NCBI GenBank assembly: GCA_035945115.1
Contig: DASZAN010000037.1
Span: 1-64,000, forward strand
Origin: DAHUYF01 sp035945115
Lineage (GTDB): Bacteria > Pseudomonadota > Alphaproteobacteria > ATCC43930 > CGMCC-115725
Direction of reading: 5' to 3'
DNA length: 64,000 nt
How positions within the stretch are numbered: the first letter of the stretch is position 1; each line of letters opens with the position of its first letter. The translations under genes were made by a program, and so were the position numbers. The notes beneath the pieces are model-generated. The model made no database searches and was not told the DNA's origin. It saw only the letters and a program-made list of their open reading frames with translations. Below, piece after piece: positions 15,607 to 24,859 of the stretch.

Positions 15607-17598
15607 ATGAAAAAGCTGCTGATCGGCGTAGCGATTGTCATCGTCTTGCTCATCGCCGTCGTCGTCGCCGCGCCTTTTTTCATTCCCGTCGACCGCGTGA
15701 CCGCCGAGGTGGTTTCTCGCGTGAAGGCCGCCACGGGCCGCGACCTCAAGATCGGCGGGAACGTGTCGTTCTCGATCGTTCCCATCCTCGGCGTCGAGGC
15801 GAACAACGTGTCGTTCTCCAATCCGCCTGGCGCCGGCAGCCCCGATATGGCGAAATTCGCCAAGCTCCAGGTGGCGCTCAAATTCTGGCCGCTGCTGCGC
15901 AAGGAAGTCGAGGTCGACAAGCTCGTGCTCGTCGATCCCGTGATCGCGCTCGAGGTCGACAAGCAGGGGCGGCCCAACTGGCAGTTTGGCGAGAAACCGT
16001 CGGCGGCCGCGCCGTCGCGCCCCGCGCAACCGGCACCCGCCGCCACGACCGGCGGCGTCGGGGAGATCACCCTCGAGGATGTGCGCCTCGAGAACGGGCA
16101 GATCAGCTATCTCGATCAGCGCTCCGGCGAGAAGCTCGTCCTCGATCAAATCGCCATGAAGCTGTCGCTGCCCAATCTTGACAGCCCCTTGTCGGCTGAC
16201 GGCTCGCTCGTCTATCGCGGCGAGAAGCTGAGCCTCAACGTCGGCGTCGCGAACCCGCGCAATTTCATGGAGGGCAAGAGCACGGGTCTCACCCTCAAGC
16301 TCGCCTCGAAGCCGGTCAATGCCGACTTCAAAGGCAATGTCACCGGCTCGACTCCGCTGAAATTGGACGGTGCCGTCGATCTTCAGGTGCCCTCGATCCG
16401 CGGCCTCGCGCAATGGGCGGGAACGCCGCTCAACGCACCCGGTACCGGCTTCGGCCCGCTGGCGATCAGCGGCAAGGCGATCATTGCCGGTCCCAAGATC
16501 GCCTTCAGCGAGGCGAAGCTCTCGCTCGACAACATCAAGGGGACGGGCGAGCTCGCGCTCGACACCGGCGGCGTGCGACCGGCGGTCAAAGGTCGGCTCG
16601 ACGTCGACAAGCTCGACGTCAATCCCTACTTGCCGCCGGAAACGCCGAGCAAGCCGGCCGGCGGCGGAACATCAGGGGGCGGGACCGGCACGGCCTCTTC
16701 CGGCGGCGCTGCGAAAACCGGCGATTGGAGCGACCAGCCGATCGATGTTTCGGCGCTCAAAGCGGCGGACGCCGATTTCACGCTTAGCGCCGGCAGCATC
16801 CTTTACCGCAAGCTACAGATCGGCAAGAGCGCGCTCGGTCTTCACCTGAAGGACGGGCGCTTCGAGGCGGACCTCACCGAACTCGCGCTCTACAAGGGCG
16901 CCGGCAAGGGCAAGGTGGTGGTGGACGGCAGCGGCGCCGTCCCGGGCATCAGCAGCGACTTCGATCTCAAGAACGTACAGATCGAGCCGCTCCTCAAGGA
17001 CTACATGGAGATGGACCGGCTGAGCGGCGTCGGCGCGTTCGACATTGCGGTGACGGGACATGGCAAGAGCCAGCGCGAGATCATCTCGTCCTTGGGCGGG
17101 AAAGGTGACTTCAACCTCGCCAACGGCGTCATCAAGGGCATGAACCTCGTCGGCATGGTGAAGAACATCGGCAACGCCTTCGAGAGCAGCAGCAAGGGTG
17201 CCGACCAGACCGATTTCGCCTCGCTCACCGGCACCTTCACCATCACCAACGGCGTGCTGCACAACAACGATCTGCAGCTCAAATCGGCGGAGATTCCCAT
17301 GACCGGCGCCGGCACCGTCGATCTGCCGAAGCGCTCGGTGCAGTACAAGGTGACGCCCAAGGTGGTCGGCATCATCGCCGTTCCCGTCGACATCAGCGGG
17401 CCCTGGGACAATCTTCACTACGCGCCCGATCTCGCCGGCATGGTCGGCGATCCCTCGAAGCTCCTGAAGGGCGGCGCGCAAGGCGCGGGCCAGCTGCTCC
17501 AGGGTGGTGCCAAGGGCGCGGGCGACGTCCTCAAATCGGCGCCGGGCGGCGTCGGCGACGCGCTGCAGGGTATTTTGGGCGGCGGCAAGAAGCAGTAG
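15607..17598 (+). CDS. AsmA family protein
   Basis: 663-residue envelope protein of the AsmA family, anchored by one N-terminal transmembrane segment (MKKLLIGVAIVIVLLIAVVV) with the rest in the periplasm. The N-terminal AsmA signature is AATGRDLKIGGNVSFSIVPILGVEANNV and the C-terminal AsmA_2 region contains GVGAFDIAVTGHG, LNGVIKGMNL-like NLANGVIKGMNLVGM, and PVDISGPWDNLHYAPD. A Gly/Ser/Thr-rich linker lies at about 350-375. The ATG at 15607 has AGGAGG eight bases upstream; the open frame upstream is not translated. AsmA-type proteins are implicated in lipid transport to the outer membrane; specific cargo unknown. Five bases separate it from the next gene. Confidence 0.9.
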   Translation: MKKLLIGVAIVIVLLIAVVVAAPFFIPVDRVTAEVVSRVKAATGRDLKIGGNVSFSIVPILGVEANNVSFSNPPGAGSPDMAKFAKLQVALKFWPLLRKEVEVDKLVLVDPVIALEVDKQGRPNWQFGEKPSAAAPSRPAQPAPAATTGGVGEITLEDVRLENGQISYLDQRSGEKLVLDQIAMKLSLPNLDSPLSADGSLVYRGEKLSLNVGVANPRNFMEGKSTGLTLKLASKPVNADFKGNVTGSTPLKLDGAVDLQVPSIRGLAQWAGTPLNAPGTGFGPLAISGKAIIAGPKIAFSEAKLSLDNIKGTGELALDTGGVRPAVKGRLDVDKLDVNPYLPPETPSKPAGGGTSGGGTGTASSGGAAKTGDWSDQPIDVSALKAADADFTLSAGSILYRKLQIGKSALGLHLKDGRFEADLTELALYKGAGKGKVVVDGSGAVPGISSDFDLKNVQIEPLLKDYMEMDRLSGVGAFDIAVTGHGKSQREIISSLGGKGDFNLANGVIKGMNLVGMVKNIGNAFESSSKGADQTDFASLTGTFTITNGVLHNNDLQLKSAEIPMTGAGTVDLPKRSVQYKVTPKVVGIIAVPVDISGPWDNLHYAPDLAGMVGDPSKLLKGGAQGAGQLLQGGAKGAGDVLKSAPGGVGDALQGILGGGKKQ

Positions 17599-17603
17599 AG
17601 GGG

Positions 17604-18974
17604 ATGAGCGAGCGGCAGCAGCCGAGCGGCTCCGCGTCGGCGGGTGGGGCGTCGTCGGTGTTCGTGGCGACGCTGCGCCAGCAGGCGATGGCGCACTATC
17701 GGGCCGGAAATCGCGCGGCTGCGCTCGAGGCCTGCCGCCAGCTTCTGCGCCTTGCGCCGAAGCTCGCCGACGTTGCCGCGTTTGCCGGCACGGTCGCCAT
17801 GGAGCTTGGCGCCTTCGACGACGCCGTCACGTTCTACGAGCAAGCCGTCGCGGCGAAACGCGATTTCGTCGAGGCGCATTACAATCTCGGCAACGCGCTC
17901 ATGCAGGTCGGGCGGACGCCGGCGGCGGTCGAGTCATATCGGCGCGCCGCGAAGCTCCGCCCGAGCTTCGCGCCGGCGCACAACAATCTCGGCAATGCGC
18001 TGCAAACGCTCGAGCGGTGGACCGACGCCGCCGATGCCTACCGCCGCGCCACGGCATTGGCGCCCAACGTCCCCGATGTCGCGCGCAATCTCGGCATCGT
18101 GCTCGAAAAACTCGGCGACATCGCCGGCGCCGAGGCGGCGCATCGCCGCGCCATCGCGCTCAAGCCCGGCTGGTCACGTGCCTATAGTAGCCTCGCCAAT
18201 CTGCTGATGGACCACGCGAAGCCGCGCGATGTCATTTCGCTCTGCGACGCCTGGCTTGCCGCCTGCCCCGGTACAATCGAGGCGATCGGCCTCAAATCGG
18301 TGGCGCTCGAGCTCATCGGCGAGCGCGAGGTCGCCCACCATCTCGTCGATCTCGACCGCTTCGTCCGCATCACCCACTTCACCGCGCCGCCCGAGGGATA
18401 TGCGGATATGGCCGCCTTCAACGCGGCGCTCGCGCGCCATGCGCTCACCCATCCCACCCTCATTCTGCCGGCGGAAGACGATCCCCGCTACCACTGTCCG
18501 ACGCTCAAGATCACCGGCGAGTTTCTGGCGGAGCCGAAGGGTCCGGCGGCGGCGCTCGAGGCGATGATGCGCAAAGCGGTGAGCGACTATCTGGCGGCGC
18601 TCGCCGCCGATCCCGTGCCCCATCCCTTCACCGCGAAGCCGCCCAAGCAGTGGCGGCTCACCTCATGGGCTGCGGTGCTGGAGCGACAAGGCAATCTCGA
18701 CCCGCACATCCACTACGATGGCTTCGTCAGCGGCGTCTATTACTGCCAGCTTCCGACGGCGGTGAGCGATGCCTCGCAAGGCCAGGCGGGGTGGTTCGAG
18801 CTCGGTCGCTTGCCAGCGCGCTTTGAGGCGCCCGTCGCGCCGGATGTCCGCGCGGTTCGACCGGAAGAAGGGATGATGATCTTATTTCCGTCCTACATTT
18901 ATCACCGCACCGTGCCGTTCGAGACCGGCGAGACGCGTATCTCCATCGCTTTCGACGTGATGCCGATGGCTTGA
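17604..18974 (+). CDS. TPR repeat protein fused to a 2OG-Fe(II) oxygenase-like domain
   Basis: 456 residues. Residues about 25-215 are tandem tetratricopeptide repeats (for example AHYNLGNALMQVGRTPAAVESYRRAAKLRP). The C-terminal half resembles the putative 2OG-Fe(II) oxygenase family 2OG-FeII_Oxy_5: HIHYDGFVSGVYYCQLP supplies H370 and D372, IYHRTVPF supplies the distal H434, and ETRISIAFDV the 2-oxoglutarate-binding arginine. This is the domain order of TPR-coupled protein hydroxylases. Five bases after the AsmA gene, so probably co-transcribed. The substrate, likely a protein held by the TPRs, is not known. Confidence 0.82.
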   Translation: MSERQQPSGSASAGGASSVFVATLRQQAMAHYRAGNRAAALEACRQLLRLAPKLADVAAFAGTVAMELGAFDDAVTFYEQAVAAKRDFVEAHYNLGNALMQVGRTPAAVESYRRAAKLRPSFAPAHNNLGNALQTLERWTDAADAYRRATALAPNVPDVARNLGIVLEKLGDIAGAEAAHRRAIALKPGWSRAYSSLANLLMDHAKPRDVISLCDAWLAACPGTIEAIGLKSVALELIGEREVAHHLVDLDRFVRITHFTAPPEGYADMAAFNAALARHALTHPTLILPAEDDPRYHCPTLKITGEFLAEPKGPAAALEAMMRKAVSDYLAALAADPVPHPFTAKPPKQWRLTSWAAVLERQGNLDPHIHYDGFVSGVYYCQLPTAVSDASQGQAGWFELGRLPARFEAPVAPDVRAVRPEEGMMILFPSYIYHRTVPFETGETRISIAFDVMPMA

Positions 18975-18978
18975 GCGC

Positions 18979-19857
18979 TTACCCTTTTCGCGCTTTCTCA
19001 TACCACGTCAGAATCTCCTCCCCCGTCCAGAACGCGACGCCGGCGTGGCGTTGAGCGTAGGCGAGGATCTCCTCGAGATAGCGAATGCGATGCGGCACGC
19101 CCGTGATGTAGGGGTGGATGGCGATCGAGAGTATCTTGGCGCGGCTTCCCGCTTCGCGATAAAGCCGGTCGAACTGGTCGGTGGCGCGGGCCAAGAGCTC
19201 GTCGGCGCGATGATGCTGCACGATCATGATGGGAATGTCGTTGAGCTCCACCGTATAGGGGAGCGTGATGAGCGGCCCGTTCGCGGTGCGGATTTCCGTG
19301 GGCTCGTCGTCATAGACCCAGTCGCCGATATAGCGGATGCCCGCTTCGGCCAAGAGCTCCGGCGTCTCGTAGGTTTGCGTGAGGCCGGGCCCCAGCCAGC
19401 CGACCGGGCGCTTGCCGGTGAAGCGCGCCAGGAGATCGAGCGATTGCCGGATGCTGGCGCGCTGATCGGGCAGCTGATGGATCGGCCCTTGCACATAGCT
19501 GTGGCCCATGAACTCCCAACCGCGCTCGCGCGCCGCTTCGGCGACGCGCGGATAGCTCTCGACCACCTTGGCATTGATCGAGAGCGTGCCGCGCGCGCCG
19601 ATGCGGTCGAAGGCGTCGAAGAAGCGCCAGACGCCGACGCGCATGCCGTACTCGTGCCAGCTCCAGTTGGGCACGTCCGGCTGAAGCTGGGCGCCCGTCG
19701 GCGCCGGCAGGATCTGCCGCGCCATCGGCCGCTCGATCTCCCATTCCTCGAGATTGATGATCGGCCAAACGACGAGCCGGACGCCCGCCGGAAATTTGAG
19801 CGGTGGGCGATCGACGATGGCGGAATAGGAGGCGCGCTCGCGTGGCTTCATTGACAT
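18979..19857 (-). CDS. polysaccharide-deacetylase-fold protein (PuuE/allantoinase-like subgroup)
   Basis: 292-residue NodB-fold protein. Compared with metal-dependent deacetylases, the TFDD motif is replaced by VVWPIINLEEW, and the His motif appears as GHSYVQGPIHQ, so the normal Asp-His-His triad is incomplete. Similar sequences include the PuuE-type allantoinases and uncharacterised deacetylase-family proteins. C-terminal motifs are LSIAIHPYITGVPHRI and FWTGEEILTWYEKAR. Start ATG 19857 (alternative ATG 19851). Its stop is five bases from the convergent TPR/oxygenase stop. No signal peptide, so cytoplasmic. It may act on a small amide rather than a polysaccharide; unproven. Confidence 0.75.
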   Translation of the reverse strand: MSMKPRERASYSAIVDRPPLKFPAGVRLVVWPIINLEEWEIERPMARQILPAPTGAQLQPDVPNWSWHEYGMRVGVWRFFDAFDRIGARGTLSINAKVVESYPRVAEAARERGWEFMGHSYVQGPIHQLPDQRASIRQSLDLLARFTGKRPVGWLGPGLTQTYETPELLAEAGIRYIGDWVYDDEPTEIRTANGPLITLPYTVELNDIPIMIVQHHRADELLARATDQFDRLYREAGSRAKILSIAIHPYITGVPHRIRYLEEILAYAQRHAGVAFWTGEEILTWYEKARKG

Positions 19858-19871
19858 GGGCCCATCCCGGC

Positions 19872-21080
19872 TCAGGGCGTGCTGCCGCGCATCGACGCGG
19901 GATGGCCCGGCAGTTGCAGGCGGCCCACCACCTTCAGCTTGTCGCCCTGAAGCCGCAAGATGGTAAGGTCGGCGTCGAGGAAATTCGCGACATAGAGGAA
20001 TTTCCCGTCGGGACTGAAGGCGATACCTTCGGCAAGCCCGCCCACTTCCGCTTCGCTCACCTTCCACACTTTCTTCTTCGCGGTGTCGATCTTGAGCAGC
20101 GAGACGTAGGAATGGGGGTGATAGACGAAGCTGCTGTGCGACAAGTTGGAACCGTTCAGGATGAGCTCGGCGGCATAGCCTCCCACCGGACTCATCGCGA
20201 GTCCCTCGGGGCCGTCGCCCACCACCACCTGATCGATGACCCGTGGCGGATCCGCCTCGAGATCGATGATCGCCGCCGTGTCCACTTGGCCGTCCGACGA
20301 GCCCTGGCCGCCATTGTTGCCGGCGATGGCGAGCTTGCCATCGGGCGTGATCGCAACGTTGTAGGGATAGAGGCCGGTCGCCATGTCGTACTTCGTATAG
20401 GTGACCTTCTGGCCGTCGATGGCGAGCACCGCCACCTTGTGCGCGAGGAACTTCGCCACCAGTGCGCGCTTGCCGTCGGGCGTGATGGCAATCGCGGAAG
20501 GCTGTTCCTTTGTCGGCGCGGCGGCGGCCGGCGCGGCTGCGCTCACCGAGACGGTATCGACGACCTTCACCTCCTTGCCGTTGATCGAAAGCACGCTCAC
20601 CGTGTCCTCGGCGCGGTTGGCGACGAGCGCGAGATTGCCGGCGCGATTGATCGCCATGCCCGAGGGCTGTTTGCCGAGCTGCACCGTAGCGATCTGCTGC
20701 GGCGGCGAGGTGGTGAGGTCGATGACGTAGAGCTTGTTGTCGGGTTGCCCCTTCCAGTTCTCGCCATCCTTCACCCAATCGAGTGAATTGGCCACCAGCG
20801 CCAATTTTTGATCTGGGGTGATCGCAAGGTTCGTCGGTGGACCGACGATGGTGTTCATCAGCGGCAAGTTGGCGACAATGCGCGGCTTGACACGGTCGCG
20901 GATGTCGATGATCGACACCGTGTCCTTGCCGGGCGGGTTGTTGATCTGCTTGCCCGACGCATCCCAGGTCTGCTTCTCATCGTTGCCGGTGATCAGCAGC
21001 TGTGCCGAGGCCGTGCTCGACAGCGCCGGCAGCATCGAAACGGTGGCGAGCACGATGCAACGTCGCCAAAGAGCCTTCAT
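19872..21080 (-). CDS. exported YncE-like beta-propeller protein
   Basis: 402-residue secreted propeller. Start ATG 21080 is preceded by a GGAAAGGA ribosome site and begins a signal peptide ending at TASAQ (about residue 27). Blade sequences include NKLYVIDLTTSPPQQIATV, GMAINRAGNLALVANRAEDTVSVLSI and FSPDGKFLYVANFLDADLTIL. Same strand as the deacetylase-fold gene, 14 bases upstream of it, so probably one transcript. No catalytic residues of lactonases were recognised; role unknown. An Ala-rich insert (VSAAAPAAAAPTKEQ) lies near residues 190-205. Confidence 0.82.
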   Translation of the reverse strand: MKALWRRCIVLATVSMLPALSSTASAQLLITGNDEKQTWDASGKQINNPPGKDTVSIIDIRDRVKPRIVANLPLMNTIVGPPTNLAITPDQKLALVANSLDWVKDGENWKGQPDNKLYVIDLTTSPPQQIATVQLGKQPSGMAINRAGNLALVANRAEDTVSVLSINGKEVKVVDTVSVSAAAPAAAAPTKEQPSAIAITPDGKRALVAKFLAHKVAVLAIDGQKVTYTKYDMATGLYPYNVAITPDGKLAIAGNNGGQGSSDGQVDTAAIIDLEADPPRVIDQVVVGDGPEGLAMSPVGGYAAELILNGSNLSHSSFVYHPHSYVSLLKIDTAKKKVWKVSEAEVGGLAEGIAFSPDGKFLYVANFLDADLTILRLQGDKLKVVGRLQLPGHPASMRGSTP

Positions 21081-21310
21081 GGTCCTTTCCCCCCGTGTGA
21101 TCGTTGGAGTTCTTGATCCGAAGTCTGCCACGGTGCGTCTTCGCATGCCACACCCGGCCGAGCCATCGGTGTCGCGAATCGCCGGGCAAAGTGCAAGAGG
21201 CCCTTGCGCTGATGCCGGAAGAAGGGGAGCATGGCGACCGATGATTGAGATTCGGCGACGCCGATTCTTGGTGAGGAACGGGCGAGAGAAGCGAGGCTCG
21301 AGGTGAGGCG

Positions 21311-22087
21311 GTGATCCGTCGCCGGCGTCGCGTCGCGCGGGCCGCTCCGGGTGCTCGCCGGCTCGTGGTCGCCACCTACAACATCCATAGCTGCGTCGGC
21401 GTCGACCGGCGCTACGATCCGGACCGCGTGGCGGCTGTGCTGCGCGAGCTCAGCGCCGACATCATCGGTTTGCAAGAGATGGATCTCCGCCCGCGCCGTG
21501 ACGGGCAGATCGATCAGCGCGCGCATTTTGCCGCAGCGACCGGTCTCGTCGCCGTGACCGGGCGCGAAGATCGCAACCACCGCGCCCGCTTTGCCAACGC
21601 GCTGCTGACGCGTTTCCCGGTCGAGGTGGTGCGCCACATCGATCTGAGCGTCGGCGGCTATCAGCCGCGGCACGCTCTTGATGCCGAGCTCATGGTCGAC
21701 GGACATAAGCTCCGCGTCGTCGTCACGCATCTGGGACTTCGCGCCAATGAGCGGCGCCAGCAAATCCACCGTTTGCTCGATGCCCTTACCGCCGTGCCGA
21801 GCGCGGCCGATGCGCTCATCGTGCTCGGTGACCTCAACGAGTGGCGGGGACGCCGCGGCGGCGGCTTATCCTTGCTCGAGCGCCGACTCGGCCGCGCGCC
21901 GGCGCGACGCACCTTTCCTTCGTGGCTTCCGGTGCTGCCGCTCGATCGCATCTACGCCGGCGGCACGGCGCGGCTCCGAGCGACCGCTGTCCACCGCTCG
22001 CCGCTGGCGCGGGTGGCGTCCGACCATCTGCCCCTCCGCGCCGCGCTCGAGTGGGCGCCGCGCCCGCGTCTGCCGCCGCGGACATAG
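21311..22087 (+). CDS. endonuclease/exonuclease/phosphatase family protein
   Basis: 258-residue EEP-superfamily hydrolase. Motifs: LVVATYNIHSCVG (metal-side Asn), IIGLQEMDLRP (catalytic Glu), ALIVLGDLNEW (Asp/Asn pair) and the terminal VASDHLPLRAAL (Asp/His). GTG start at 21311 with GAGG just upstream; no signal peptide, so probably cytoplasmic. The family cleaves phosphodiesters of nucleic acids, lipids or small molecules; here the substrate cannot be told. Divergent from the propeller gene; the 230-base gap between them shows no promoter I can defend. Confidence 0.88.
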   Translation: MIRRRRRVARAAPGARRLVVATYNIHSCVGVDRRYDPDRVAAVLRELSADIIGLQEMDLRPRRDGQIDQRAHFAAATGLVAVTGREDRNHRARFANALLTRFPVEVVRHIDLSVGGYQPRHALDAELMVDGHKLRVVVTHLGLRANERRQQIHRLLDALTAVPSAADALIVLGDLNEWRGRRGGGLSLLERRLGRAPARRTFPSWLPVLPLDRIYAGGTARLRATAVHRSPLARVASDHLPLRAALEWAPRPRLPPRT

Positions 22088-22169
22088 CGGCGGCGAAGGT
22101 TCTGCGCCTCAATTTGACGATCGGGCGTGGGCCGCGCTTAGATCACGCGCCAGTCGTCCCGGAAGAGCC

Positions 22170-22514
22170 ATGCCAGCCAAGAAAAATCCGCTCAACCTCA
22201 ATCCGCTTCAGCTCAAGACCCTGACCTTGCTGCAGGCGCTTGCGCGCTTGCCGGGACACGGCCAGCCCGCCGACAACGAGGGTGCCATTCTCATCACCAA
22301 TTTGCCGCAGCCTCACGGTGATCACTTTCACCTCGGCGACGCCGTGGTGATGTCGCGCGACGCGAGCGGCCTCGCGAATGCCGCCGCGTGGGTGGCGCTT
22401 GAGCGCAAGGGCCTGATCAAGTCGATGTTTCCGAGCGCGGCGGTGCTGACGCCGCTCGGGCTCGGCTATGAGACGGGTCTTGCCGGCGCGATTCTCCACC
22501 GCGCCCAGCACTGA
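22170..22514 (+). CDS. conserved hypothetical protein, 114 aa
   Basis: Small basic N-terminus (MPAKKNPLNLNPLQLKTLTLLQALARLP) followed by DHFHLGDAVVMSRDASGLANAAAWVALERKGL and a hydrophobic end. The pattern of helix, acidic turn, then AAWVALERKGLI suggests a winged-helix-like fold, but I recognise no named family. Ribosome-site-like GGAAGAG precedes ATG 22170. Codon use is like its neighbours; it ends 11 bases before the convergent HAD gene. Confidence 0.7.
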   Translation: MPAKKNPLNLNPLQLKTLTLLQALARLPGHGQPADNEGAILITNLPQPHGDHFHLGDAVVMSRDASGLANAAAWVALERKGLIKSMFPSAAVLTPLGLGYETGLAGAILHRAQH

Positions 22515-22525
22515 ACCCGGTCGCC

Positions 22526-23398
22526 TTACCAGCGGAATTCAGCCATCACCGCCACGGGAATGTGCCCGCTCGCGGCGATCGCCACGGCAAGCCGTGTCAT
22601 GTCCGGCTGCTCGCCGACGCCGAGACCGAGCTCCTCGGCGTGAATGCCGCCGGTCACAAAGACGCTGTCGATGCTCGCGCGGTTGGCGCCGGCGATATCG
22701 GTGCGGAGACTGTCGCCGACGGCAAGGATCCGGCTTTTCTCGGCAATACCCAATAAATCGAAGCAGGTGGCGTAGACCGACGGGAAGGGTTTGCCGTGCC
22801 AGCGCACGTGCCCGCCCATCGCCTCATAGCGCTCGGCCACTGCGCCGGCGCAGATCGCGCGATGTCCCTGATGGATGACGACGAGATCGGGATTGGCGCA
22901 AATCATCGGCAGCTCCCGGGTGCGCCCTGCGGCGAGCAGCGGCTCGTACTGCGCCACGGTCTCGTCCCACTCGGAGGGGCCGGTGTTGAGGATGAAGTCC
23001 GCGCCGTCGATGGTCGCCACCCGCTTGAGATTGATGCCGGCCAGCATGTTGTCATCGCGCGGCGGTCCGATGTGAAAGCAGCGGCGCCCGAGCGCGGCGT
23101 AGAAGGGATCGTCGCGCGCCGCCAGATGCTGCCAGGTTTCCTCGCCCGAGGAATGCACGTGGTCATAGAGTGTCGCGGGAATGCCGATCTCGTTCATGCG
23201 CGCCTCGACGAGCGCGGCGCGCCGCGGCGCATTCGAGAGGACGACGATGCGCTTGCCCAGGTGCTTCAGGTGGCCGAGCGCATCGAGGACGCCGGGAAGG
23301 GGTGCGCTCCCGTCATGCAGCACGCCCCAGAGATCGAGGATGAAGCCGTCATAATCGCGGGCGATCTCGTCGAGGCCGCCGAGCAGGCGAATGGTCAT
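22526..23398 (-). CDS. HAD-superfamily subclass IIA hydrolase (TIGR01459-like)
   Basis: 290-residue cytoplasmic phosphatase-like protein. Motif I is ILDLWGVLHDG with nucleophile D22 and Trp at the +2 place, as in the TIGR01459 group; motif II is IVVLSNAPRR, then GKPFPSVYATCFDLLG and the metal-binding motif IV ILAVGDSLRTDIAGANRA. ATG 23398 (MTIRLLGGLDEIA) is chosen over the longer open frame, which runs back into pyrD. Third gene of a DUF952-pyrD-HAD operon, 16 bases after pyrD. Probably a small sugar- or nucleotide-phosphate phosphatase; substrate unknown. Confidence 0.88.
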   Translation of the reverse strand: MTIRLLGGLDEIARDYDGFILDLWGVLHDGSAPLPGVLDALGHLKHLGKRIVVLSNAPRRAALVEARMNEIGIPATLYDHVHSSGEETWQHLAARDDPFYAALGRRCFHIGPPRDDNMLAGINLKRVATIDGADFILNTGPSEWDETVAQYEPLLAAGRTRELPMICANPDLVVIHQGHRAICAGAVAERYEAMGGHVRWHGKPFPSVYATCFDLLGIAEKSRILAVGDSLRTDIAGANRASIDSVFVTGGIHAEELGLGVGEQPDMTRLAVAIAASGHIPVAVMAEFRW

Positions 23399-23414
23399 GC
23401 GGGAGGGTGCTAGC

Positions 23415-24509
23415 TCAAATCGGATTCCCGCGCGCAGGGGCGCGTGGCGAGCGCTCGGCGCGGCCGACAGCGTCGGCGAGCGAGGCGAAGCCGTCGCGAG
23501 CGAGGAGGGCGGCGAGCTCGCTCTTGATGCGTTGGACAAGGCGCGGTCCCTCGTAGACGAGCGCCGTGTAAAGCTGCACCAGGCTCGCGCCGGCGCGGAT
23601 TTTCTCGTAAGCGTCGGCACCGGAGGAAACGCCGCCCACGCCGATGAGCGGGAGCTTGCCGCCGGTGAGGCGATACATATCGGCGAGGAGTGCCGTCGAC
23701 GGCGCGAACAGTGGCGCCCCGCTGAGCCCGCCGGGTTCATGGGCCTGCGCGCTGCGCAAGCTCGCCGGCCGCGCCACCGTGGTATTGGCGATGACGAGTC
23801 CGTCGATTTTCGTCGCGAGCGCCGCCTGCGCCAAATCGACGCGATCCTCGGTGGAGAGATCGGGTGCAATCTTGAGCAGCAGCGGCGGCGGATTGTCGGG
23901 CTTCACCGAAGCGCGCGCTGCCATTAGTCGCTCGGCGAGCGCGGTCACCGCGCTCTTGCGCTGCAGCGCCCGCAAACCCGGCGTGTTGGGCGATGAGACG
24001 TTGACGACGATGTAGTCTACAAGCGGTGCTAGCGCGATCACGCCTTGGACGTAGTCGGTGATGTCGTCGGCGGTGTCGCGGTTCTTGCCGATGTTGGCGC
24101 CGACCAGCACATCGCTCTTGCGGCGCCGCTGCAGCCGCGCCACTGCGGCGGCCAGCCCAGCATTGTTGAACCCGAGCCGATTGATGAGCGCTCGATCCTC
24201 GGTGAGGCGGAAGAGGCGCGGCGAGGGGTTGCCGGATTGCGGCCGCGGCGTCAGCGTGCCGCATTCGACAAATCCGAAACCGAAGCGCGCCATGCGGTCG
24301 GGCACCTCCGCGTTCTTGTCGAATCCGGCGGCAAGGCCGATCGGATTGCGAAAGCGCCGTCCCCAGAGCGTCACCGCCAGGCTCGGCGAATCATCCGCGC
24401 GCTGCCGTGGCGCGATCCCCGCCTTGAGCGCACGGATCGACAGGCGGTGCGCGGTTTCCGGGGGAAGGAGGCGCAGCAAGGGCACCACCGCATCGAAGAC
24501 GGCGCTCAT
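23415..24509 (-). CDS. pyrD: dihydroorotate dehydrogenase (quinone), class 2
   Basis: 364-residue FMN enzyme that oxidises dihydroorotate to orotate in pyrimidine synthesis, passing electrons to membrane quinone. Class 2 hallmarks are the N-terminal membrane-associating helix (VVPLLRLLPPETAHRLSIRAL), NPIGLAAGFDKNAEVPD, GFVECGTLTPRPQSGNPSPR, GANIGKN, the catalytic-serine segment VVNVSSPNTPGLR and the FMN-phosphate loop LIGVGGVSSGADAYEKIRAGA. ATG 24509 overlaps the stop of the DUF952 gene (ATGA). Confidence 0.96.
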   Translation of the reverse strand: MSAVFDAVVPLLRLLPPETAHRLSIRALKAGIAPRQRADDSPSLAVTLWGRRFRNPIGLAAGFDKNAEVPDRMARFGFGFVECGTLTPRPQSGNPSPRLFRLTEDRALINRLGFNNAGLAAAVARLQRRRKSDVLVGANIGKNRDTADDITDYVQGVIALAPLVDYIVVNVSSPNTPGLRALQRKSAVTALAERLMAARASVKPDNPPPLLLKIAPDLSTEDRVDLAQAALATKIDGLVIANTTVARPASLRSAQAHEPGGLSGAPLFAPSTALLADMYRLTGGKLPLIGVGGVSSGADAYEKIRAGASLVQLYTALVYEGPRLVQRIKSELAALLARDGFASLADAVGRAERSPRAPARGNPI

Positions 24510-24859
24510 GCCGCGACCATCCGAGCCGGAAAGACATGCCGGCCGTCGGCCCCGAGTGGCAACGGCTCGATCCACCGCACGGCTTTGATCGGCAAGGACC
24601 CAGAAAGATGTGGAAAAAGCGCGCCGTCGCGCGCCGGCTCCCATTTGAGCCGATGCCCGAGCATGGCCGCATCGACGGCAATGAGCACGAGATCGCGCTG
24701 ACCCGCACGGTGCTTCGCCGCCGACGCCGCAAGCTGCGCCGCGGTCGAAAAATGAATGAACCCGTCGGCCGCGTCCTGAGAGGAGCCGCGATAGACGCCA
24801 GCGGCTTCCGCCGCGTGCCATTCTTCGCGGCGACACATGTGATAGATGATCTCGGCCAT
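24506..24859 (-). CDS. DUF952 family protein
   Basis: 117 residues: IIYHMCRREEWHAAEAAGVYRG, DGFIHFSTAAQLAASAAKH, DLVLIAVDAAMLGHRLKWEPARDGALFPHLSGSLP. This is the full DUF952 domain, a small alpha/beta protein with conserved histidines and an ADP-ribosyltransferase-like fold; activity is unknown. Pairing directly upstream of pyrD is common in alphaproteobacteria. First gene of the operon; the 159-base gap to the divergent hsp20 holds the FNR-like box. Confidence 0.9.
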   Translation of the reverse strand: MAEIIYHMCRREEWHAAEAAGVYRGSSQDAADGFIHFSTAAQLAASAAKHRAGQRDLVLIAVDAAMLGHRLKWEPARDGALFPHLSGSLPIKAVRWIEPLPLGADGRHVFPARMVAA

